From: Gracilariopsis chorda
Lineage: Eukaryota; Rhodophyta; Florideophyceae; Gracilariales; Gracilariaceae
Length of the DNA: 64,000 nucleotides
Reading direction: 5' to 3'
Assembly (NCBI GenBank): GCA_003194525.1
Contig: NBIV01000028.1
Location: 248,001 to 312,000, forward strand
Part shown: positions 56,352-64,000 of the stretch, piece by piece
Position numbering within the stretch: position 1 is the first letter of the stretch
Layout: each line of letters begins with the position of its first letter
The notes under the pieces: generated by a model
Databases searched by the model: none
The model's input: only the letters and a program-made list of their open reading frames with translations
Told to the model about the DNA's origin: nothing
Translations under genes and position numbers: made by a program

Positions 56352-56914
56352 ATGCTATTTGTTTCCCTAGTGTACTCTCCTCTCACATCAACAACGGCAC
56401 GTGCCATCGTGGACACAGGCGCCGGTCCAAACCTGGTACCTTTCGACATGATCCCCCGGCTGGCCCTGATCTCCTTAAGGACGGACAAACTACCAATGAT
56501 GCGCGATGCCTTTCGGCGAACGTTAAACATTCTCGGGGCTCTCCTTTTATATCCCCGTGTCGGATCCTTAAAGGTGAAAATGTGATTCGTGGTGGTGATA
56601 AATTTGGCCGCACGCTGCATACTGTGGACTTCATTTGTGGACCGGTATATGCGTCCCATCTACCCATGCCTGCGGAAGGTGACATTTCATAATGCCGCCC
56701 CTGTAGGTATCGTGTACGCATCTCTGGGATCCGACGGAAATGCGCGTCAAGTAAGTAGACTTCCAAAGGAGACGCAGTCGAACAAACTCCACGTGGTGAA
56801 AAGTGTTCAGATACCCGCGAGGAGCCAGGCCAAATTCTGGGTGCAATCATCCACCTCAGGCTTGTCCTCCTTGCTGGGGAGCCCTCATCTTACTACGAGG
56901 CAAAACTCCTGTTA
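56352..56914 (+). pseudogene. Gypsy aspartic-protease-like segment
   Basis: RAIVDTGAGPNLVPFDMIP carries the DTGA motif of retroviral-type aspartic proteases, in the right place between gag and reverse transcriptase. Part of the fossil. Confidence 0.6.
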
Positions 56915-56929
56915 AGAACAGAGGTGCAG

Positions 56930-57560
56930 TGGTTGAATTAGTTGGAATTAGATGGTGATGATCCGAGTTAGAAGTTCGGAACATTCATCGGGGTTTATAT
57001 AGAGTTTCCAGTCTAGTTCTATCAGTGCCACAAGTCGATGAGAATTCGTCCGAGTTAGAGGGTATGATGCTTGGTGTTCGTGCTGGCCTCTGTACGAGAC
57101 TGGTTTACCGAGTACAGTACCAGATCTAGTCGTGTGATGACTTGGCAAATTCCATCAATGCTGATGACTTGTCATCAGACAAGGTCTTGATGATCTGGCA
57201 TAGACCCAGGGTGCCAGTGATGACTTAGCACGACTCCCTCGGAAATCTTCCATGACCGTTCGATCCTCGCTGTACAGTGTGAAGTGTATGTCAACGTTGT
57301 GAGCAGTAAGCAACGTGTACTTTAGAGCCAATATGTCCACGTGGTCAACCAAGACTTCTTTGACATGAACATGTTGTCATGTCATATTGACAGGGCGTTA
57401 CGAAGATGTCAACTCGGCTTTGAGGCCAGTTTTGCATGGCAAATGGGTAAACGATTTCTTCAGGAGATCAAGTAGAATAAAACTAGCTAGTCTTTGCACG
57501 TTAGAAGCGAGGGTAGAGCCATCTATTCTCAAAGATAGGTAAATAATAACTAATTCTAAC
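56930..57560. other. Unexplained segment inside the Gypsy element
   Basis: Pol-like sequence is readable up to about 56920 and again from about 57590. The roughly 0.6 kb between reads as no Gypsy part. It contains repeated ATGACTTG/GATGACTT words near 57140-57230. Probably a separate insertion; no terminal repeats were identified. Confidence 0.35.
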
Positions 57561-57752
57561 AAGTCCATGATGTTGAATGGTGTGATGGAAATAGTGCCAA
57601 CCATCCCCTTCAGGGTTCTCGTTGCCACCCTTAAGGAGTTTCCTTAAAATCTCCAAAAGGCCATCATAGTGGGGATAGCTCTTCCCGCTCCTACAGGACT
57701 GGCTCAGATCCCGCAAAAAGAATACCTCGCCGTATAAGACACTTTCACCGCA

Positions 57753-60700
57753 ATGGAAACTGCTTCTTCACCGTCGCCCCCTAATGAGGCATCCCCTGCC
57801 CTATGGCAGGAAAAGCTTCAAGTTGGCGAAGAATTCGCAAAGTATCGCCAGAGGATAAAAGAATTGTTATTCGCCTTTAACAATATGTGGTCTGGCTGTT
57901 TGGGCCGAGTGAACTTCACCAAGCACTGGATGCATTTAACACATGAGGCGGAAGAGGTAGGTCAACTCCCAAGGAAAGCCGGATCCCATGCACACGATCT
58001 CGAGAGTGAGGAGATCTAATGCATGTTGAACAAGGGCGTGATTGAGCCGTCTAGCTCTAAATGGGCCTCCCAGATGGTGTTCCCCAAGAACAAAGATGAA
58101 TATCTGCGGTTTTGTATCGATGACAGGCGCCTGAATGAGGTAACTGTGCGGGATTCCTACCCGATACCCCGCATGGATGACTGTATCTACTCCTTAGGCG
58201 ATGCGTCGGTAGTCTCTACTTTAAACTCCAGCTTTGGATGCTGGCAAATCGAGATGAACGACGCCGATAAGGACAAGACAACTTTCACCACCCACTGTGG
58301 CCTATTCAGATTCCTAACGATGCCTTTCGGATTGAAAAACGCCCCCCGCAACATTCCAGCGAAACGTTGATATAATCCTGTCAAAGGTGAAGTTGCAATA
58401 CACTCTGGTGTACATTGAAGACGTCCATATCTACTCACGCACGGTGAAGAGCACTTCACGAATGTGAGAAACGTGGTCTAGCTTCTGAAGGATGCTGGCT
58501 TAACCCTGAAGCTAGAGAAGTGCTTCTTTTTCAAGTCCTCTGTGGATTACCTGGGACAGGTAGTGCTTTATGGTCGCCTACAGGTATCAAGCACGAATGA
58601 AAACGCCATCAAAGAAGCAAACCGCCCACGGACCAGACGGAACTACGTTCCTTCCTAGGTTTTTGCATCGCCTTCCGTAAGTTTGTCCCGAATTTGTCCC
58701 AAATAGCGCCCCCATTGAATTACCGTTTGGAGAAAGATAAACCAACAAAGATTGGCATCTTGACGGACGAGGAGTATAAAGCTTTCAACTTCCTGAAGAG
58801 GAAGCTGACTGAACCTCCGATATTGGTTCTACCGATACGGCACAGACGCATAATTTTGGATACGGACGCCTGTAAGTACCAAGTGGGATGCGCTCTCCTA
58901 CAGGGACAACAGAGAGGTGGACTGCAGCCAATAGGTTACTGGAGTCGTACCATCTCCCAGGCGGAGCGGAACTACTCCACCACCGAATGGGAATGTCTCA
59001 CTATCGTGTGGGCAGTACTACTACTGCGCCCTTACTTGGAGGGTAATCACTTCACCTTGAGGACTGATCATGCTCCACTGAAGGGGCTATTGTCCTTGAC
59101 GGACGTCTCCGGACGCCTAGAACGTTGAAAGTTGCGCCTGCTGGAGTACGAGTTTGATTTCGTCCACTGCCCAGGCGTGAAACACCAAGAGCGAACGCTC
59201 TGTCTCATTTATCAGCCGCTGGAGAAGATAAAAACCCCTTGGAGGACACTGGTCTTTGCCTCACCCTGTGTGACACGGATGAAAGAGGCGAACCTGCAGG
59301 AGATTCCGTGGTATAAAATAAAACCCCAGTGGAAAGTATGCCATCATTCCTGATGTGATGGCTTTAGTTGAGGAGGAGAAGGAAGTACTCTTGATAACCA
59401 TGGAGGAATTCCTGAAGGAGCAGAGCTTGGATCCTTTCTGTAAGGAGAGCCTCGCCACTGTTGGACACACCACATCCCCTTTCGATATAGACCGCGATGG
59501 CGTGTTGGTGCGCCACACACCCTTTGACCACACACTCCAAACGGTGGTTTCGGCCAGCTTGCAGGCTATTATTCTGTATCTTTCGCATTATCTGCACCTC
59601 GCAGGACACCCTGGCGATTCCCGTATGTATTTCCCCATTAGAAGAGAGTTCTATTTGCCACACATGGCCAACAATGCTTTCCAAACAGTGGCAGACTGTC
59701 GCTCATGCGCCGCCACTAGGGATACCATAAGGAAGCATAGCACCCCCTAACCTTGTTTCCTCCTTCAGGGCCTTTGGAGTTTGTGGTCATGGATATATTG
59801 GGCCCTCTACCGAAGTTGGAGCGAAGATACCGTTATATCCTGGTTATATCCGACCAATTTTCGAAGCTCACCCACGCCATTCTTCTGAAGAGCACAACGG
59901 CTGGAGTTATTTCCGACGCTTCTCTGGAGAACTGGATCTAACCGTACGGGATACCCCTGTAGATCCTTACGGATAACGGTCCCCATCTCGCGGCGAAACT
60001 CTTCGGCACCATCTCAGGAATGCTGGGGATAAAAAAGCTGTTTACCAACGCCTATCATCCCCAGACGAATAGCCAAGCTGAAAGGTTCAACAAAACCATC
60101 GCCTTGAAGTTAAGACAATATATTGCACACCACCAGAAGGATTGGGACGCGTACATGGGCCCGCTCACCTATGCATATATCCTTCAGGTGCGCCGCTCCA
60201 CAGGGACCTAAACGTGCAAACTAGTGATGTCATGGATACCATACAGCGCTGTGATAGCCACACGCGCCACGGCGCACGTTTCGGACGGCCCTCAGGTACC
60301 CATGGCAGCCCAATCAAAATGGTAAACCGTCAGGCGGTATAAGAACGCACTCGCGCTTGCGAAGGCTAGGCTAACTGCCTCTCAAAGAAGATGCAAACAG
60401 GATTTCGACCTGAAGGTGAAGCAAGGCCCACACCTGAAGGACGAGGATGAAAGTTCCTCGACAAACCCCAGGAGTCGCCTAAAACACCACTAGAACTCAC
60501 CCGAAAATTGGCACCACGCACCTTAGGGTCCTACGCGGTCCTCATCACCTATAAGGATACGATCACAATCGAGCTAGACGGGCTCCATGACATCGTCTCA
60601 TGAGACCGGATGAGAAACATCTCAGAGCCTCTCCCACGGAAATGACCTCAGCAGCCATCCACCGCTCATCCTCCACCACAGGGGACACCGGCGACAAAAG

Positions 60701-60990
60701 CGAAAATACCCCGTTCACCTAAGATAGTATCGGTGGATCAGCATAGCTCGTCCATGACGGAGGATCCCCTCTTTTAGGCAACACTCGTCGAGATACCCCG
60801 GACTTACCCTCGACACCCCAGGGTGGGACCTTATACGCGGTGAACCACATCGTGTGGCACCGTCAAACCTTTTCAAGAATAAAGTACCGCGTCAGATGGT
60901 ACTGCTACACCTCAGCGGGCGATACGAAAGAACCTCCGGAACAAATTCCGGAGAACGTTTTCAAGCAATACCGCACCAAAATGGAGCGGA
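57753..60990 (+). pseudogene. Gypsy reverse transcriptase, RNase H, integrase and chromodomain region
   Basis: Reverse transcriptase: LRFCIDDRRLNEVTVRDSYP and LTMPFGLKNAP. RNase H: ILDTDACKYQVGCALLQGQ and LRTDHAPLKGLL. Integrase: the H-C zinc-binding segment with HLAGHPGDSRMY and CRSC, VVMDILGPLPKLERRYRYIL with a catalytic Asp, and NAYHPQTNSQAERFNKTI with the catalytic Glu. A chromodomain-like stretch (KYRVRWYCYT and PENVFKQYRTKME) follows near 60900. This order marks a chromovirus. Part of the fossil. Confidence 0.7.
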
Positions 60991-61234
60991 ACCGCAACTT
61001 GTCGTAGGTTTTTTTTTTGAAAGAGGGAGGGACCAATAATGTTCTATCTCCGCTTTCCTCAGCTACAGGAGAGACACATTTTCATACTATCTTACAGGTT
61101 TCTTGTCGTTTCTTCTCGCCCCTATAGGACTACTGGACACAATTTAACACCATCCTTAGATGGAATTGCAGTATCCCCTAAGAGATACCTTTATTGACTT
61201 TACTAACTGGATTCGTACAGGCTATCTCAACTGC

Positions 61235-63192
61235 CTAGAGGCTCCCGGCAAAGCGCATCGAATAATCCGCATCCAAGCGCGCCCTCGCCGCAGTGGCCTG
61301 GCTATCGATGAGCTCCTTCACGCTGTCGTGCATCGCCCTCAGGGAATCGCTATCAGTACTTCCCTTCCGGACCTCTAGCATCCACCCGCGAGCTTTGCGC
61401 ATAGCCTCAACGGGAGAAGCTGGTGCACTGATGCCCATCACCAGGCAGGCTTGCACCAAATCCTGAAAGGCGACTGCCATTGCACCCTCTGGTGACTAGA
61501 TTGTGGTAGTAACAACCAAAAGAGCTGCGGATACTAACATTAGGGCAGGTGTACTAGCCTGGATAGGAGAAGCAGGGCCAGCCGCCGAAGGCTATGGCAG
61601 TGGCGGAGCCAGAGAAACGACCGCAGACGCCAACACGGGAGGTGAGGAAGAATTCGGCGGTGGCACAGTACTTAATGCAGACTGCAACGCAGGAGCCAAA
61701 AGAACAAAAGGGGGTGGGCCCACTGGGGCAGGAGCAATCGCATCGTCCTCCATAGGCGATAATCCATCTCCACCGCAGGAACCGCAGGCACCGATGCCAG
61801 AGTGACAGTGACAGGAGCTGCAGCAGCAACCGCAGGAGTAGGACAAGTATCACCACTAACTGCAGGAGCTACGGCTAATGCTCAAACCGGCGAAGGAACT
61901 GGCGTGCGAATCGACAGACTCACCACCTTAAGATCATAATTGGAGACCTGCACTCGTGGCACCTTAGGCGCCCTCCCTTCAATATGGCTGGGAAAAGCAA
62001 CATATGCGCGTCTGTCATCGTCACCATTTGGACTTCGCCTGATGGGGTACAATTTGTGTTCCCCATAGTCATACCACAGGAAAGCTGGGGTTTCAGAACA
62101 GTCCACCTGAAAGTTCTAATCAAGAAGAGCCTCCGCTTCTTCCGCACTCCACGTGTTGCCCCTGACAGGGTTTTGGACACTCAAGGAGCGGATATACCGG
62201 ATCATGGCCACGGAAAGGGGAAGTAAACGACCGGGTGTAGGCTTGTATGACGAGTCCCAGTAGAGGCAATTATCTTGGCTCCGCGTATAGCAGAAGAAAT
62301 TCTCGTCCGTGTGCTGAAGGTACGGCATTAGGGCCCCAACAGCAAACTCCGTAGAGGCAATCAACATCACAAAACCTTTCACGGGGCCGTGGTTATCTAA
62401 TATCTCAGAGGTGTGATATGAAAAGAGGAGAGGCATCGCCAAGCTCAGGTGAGGCGACACCCAATGGTCCCTCCAGGAGTTGGCGATGGGGACGTAGTAT
62501 TAGGAACGCTGACCTGAAGGCATATCATGTAACTCCATGTTGTGCCATCCAAAGAAGAATCCAAAGGGGTTCCTGATACGGGACTCGTCCGAGAAGTTGG
62601 TACCCCAGTTACTATGGCCTAACCAATAGAGGCCATCGTAAGAAGGTTCATAAGGTAGGAACGCCAGAGGACAGTGGCCATCAGAGGTGCGGCCAAGACG
62701 ATGCTCCGCATGGTGAATGGATTCCTTCTGAAGGAAAAGTTGCAGACGCGACTGCATTTCGCATTACTCGATACACCTAAGGTAGGGAGTATCGCAGTAC
62801 CCCAGAGATATTGGAGCGTTTTTCACCATGCACCGGAATGTGGAGCCGATGAGCGCGATACGAATCCTCACGTTTACATTTGCCCTCAATTCAGGGAGCT
62901 CGGGAACTGCGCGAAAGCGCCAAGCCAAAAGGCACTGCTTGTTAGTGATGGATGTATTCACCGACGAAACACGGTAGGCTGACCGGCAGATCGTGAAAAG
63001 GCACGAAAACAAGTGTGGCGCGATGATCGGGATGGTCCCCAGGCCGGAGTCGCGCACTTGTAGAGATGTGGTACACCTGAGGATCCACGGTAGTCGAATA
63101 TTGATCGCTGTAAGCTTGAGACATTCCAAAGTAGAAGAAGAAAGTAGGAAGAGCAGGAGCAAGTTGCGTGTTGACACCAGAAAATGAGGCAT
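61235..63192 (-). pseudogene. Decayed minus-strand gene of unknown family
   Basis: Several minus-strand frames read like protein. The best is 62460-61882, where two open parts in the same register are separated by a TAG near 62113-62115. It contains TENFFCYTRSQ-like segments (here DENFFCYTRSQDNCLYWDSS), a basic RSPNGDDDRRAYVAF and a Val-rich end. Upstream, 62757-62500 (with FGFFFGWHNMELHDMPS) and 63124-62942 look related but lie in other registers. Downstream, a Pro/Ala-rich linker and a helical segment (61480-61235) follow. No domain was recognised. It abuts the Gypsy fossil, and whether it belongs to another element is open. Confidence 0.35.
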
Positions 63193-64000
63193 GTACCTGC
63201 AGATGAGTTTGGACGCTTATATGTCCTTGAGAAATCGTGGGGCCATCACAACGCCGTCAAGGAGTTCGTGTGGATGACGTCGCGGAGGACATTTAAGACG
63301 CAGGCCGCTCCATAATGCGAAACCGAGTCATAGCTCCGGATTCAGGCGTTCCTCCAGGATATGAAAATCGCCCGTCCGAGGAAGTAGGGAAACGTGGTTG
63401 AATTGCACCCGATCACCAGAAGGAGTTACACCTGAGGTGTGAGCGGACGCAGGTGATTATGCGTGAGGTTAGGGCCGATTCTTCGCCTTGGCGGCTCCAA
63501 ATGGATGCGAAACCGACGGAGAGCGTATGGGAGGACAGCACATTCGATGGAGGTAACAAGAATCACCTCTGCAAGCAGCGCCCCGAGAGAACTCACAGAA
63601 TCACTGAGGAAGACAAACAATTAGGTGTGATGCACCTTAAGGGCGTGGTGCAATCCAAGAAAGGGCGTATGTAGTAAAGAGGGTACTATATGTGCTCCTA
63701 AGGACGGGCGGTTGCACACTGTACATATTAAGCTTTACTGGTTGTGAGCTACTTCATACGCGGAGTGTTTACGTACAACTATGGAGAATGATCTTGTTGA
63801 ACTGTCTAAGCTACGTCTTCCTTTACTTCGGGTGGACAAATAGAAGTTGTGTTCCCGAAAGATGGAACTTGTACTACGCGCGAAGGGTGTTTGGGATGTA
63901 GTAAGCGGCATTGATTTTCTGGATTCGAATTCTAGTGCAGAGAAAGCGAAGAAGTATTAGGACAAGAAGGACATTGCGCTGTCATTTGTTCTGTTGTCAG
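63193..64000. other. No gene; short match to the 53.2-kb region
   Basis: Bases 63670-63720 match 53171-53221 in the same direction at roughly four of five positions, with the shared core GCTCCTAAGGA. The frame there shows APKDGRLH versus APKDELLR at 53.2 kb, so this may be a fragment of the same gene family. No complete gene is visible. Confidence 0.35.

Larger units (their letters stand above)
53400..61035 (+). mobile_element. Gypsy (chromovirus-like) retrotransposon, broken
   Basis: A Ty3/Gypsy fossil on the plus strand. Parts in order: gag (53900 to about 55400), a protease-like segment (about 56390-56900), reverse transcriptase (about 58000-58400), RNase H (58840-59100), integrase with zinc-binding, core and C-terminal regions (about 59560-60230), and a chromodomain-like segment near 60880-60990. 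A purine tract AAAGAGGGAGGG lies at about 61021. LTRs were not recognised, so the outer limits are approximate. The coding part has ten or more breaks and also contains an extra segment at about 56930-57560. Moderately old. Confidence 0.75.

Noticed and set aside
9810-62115. Several in-frame TAG codons (11490, 10545, 33239, 51004, 51112, 62113) suggesting TAG is read as an amino acid
   Set aside because: The intact Myb-like gene at 36928 ends in TAG, the affected genes also carry TAA, TGA and frameshifts, and the undamaged host genes contain no internal TAG. Decay explains it.
1-64000. tRNA or rRNA genes
   Set aside because: No cloverleaf with a GGTTCGA-type T-loop in a proper setting, and no rRNA-like stretch, was seen on reading; a tRNA scan was not possible.

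Overview
This is eukaryotic nuclear DNA, dominated by nested mobile elements with a small island of host genes. The host genes that can be read (a rhomboid protease and a kinase-like protein) are long single open frames, which points to an intron-poor genome. Together with the mix of Copia, Gypsy, Harbinger, pogo, Tc1 and Plavaka-like elements, this would suit a red alga or another alga. That assignment is inference only.

Layout. Positions 1-3 kb hold a broken Ulp1-like (C48) peptidase domain (minus strand) and a decayed PIF/Harbinger transposase (plus strand). From about 3.7 to 24.9 kb lies one old Ty1/Copia element whose two LTR-like ends are about 21 kb apart. They are that far apart because a 15.6-kb DNA transposon (5377-20933) has landed in its gag region. 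The inserted element has 23-bp terminal inverted repeats (20 of 23 matching) and a probable 2-bp AT target duplication. It carries a Plavaka-type transposase, at least five other genes, a striking palindrome array between divergent genes, a tandem array of tiny exons and introns, and a small foldback hairpin.

From 25 to 38.9 kb come three kinds of DNA transposon: two pogo-like elements (25.0-27.1 and 27.3-32.8 kb), two copies of one Tc1 family (29.5-30.7 kb, inside the second pogo element, and 35.4-36.7 kb), and a two-gene Harbinger cassette (36.9-38.9 kb). A broken DEAD-box helicase gene lies at 33.1-34.5 kb. The host island at 40.2-46.8 kb has a rhomboid protease, a small charged protein, an APH-fold kinase-like protein and a broken phosphoinositide phospholipase C. 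A third pogo-like element follows (46.8-49.0 kb).

From 50.3 to 53.3 kb a decayed gene keeps largely to one reading frame and ends in a PD-(D/E)XK-nuclease-like region. From about 53.4 to 61.0 kb lies a broken Gypsy chromovirus with gag, protease, RT, RNase H, integrase and chromodomain-like parts. A decayed minus-strand gene of unknown kind fills 61.2-63.2 kb.

The most interesting system is the 15.6-kb transposon. A Plavaka-type transposase is accompanied by a large protein joining a weak ParB-like motif to an Fe(II)/2-oxoglutarate-dioxygenase-like domain, a multi-pass membrane protein, two coiled-coil proteins and an unknown 420-residue product. Fungal KDZ transposons are known to travel with TET/JBP dioxygenases, so a transposon carrying its own dioxygenase is a suggestive parallel. 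Most of its genes carry only one to a few lesions, so this copy looks dead but not ancient.
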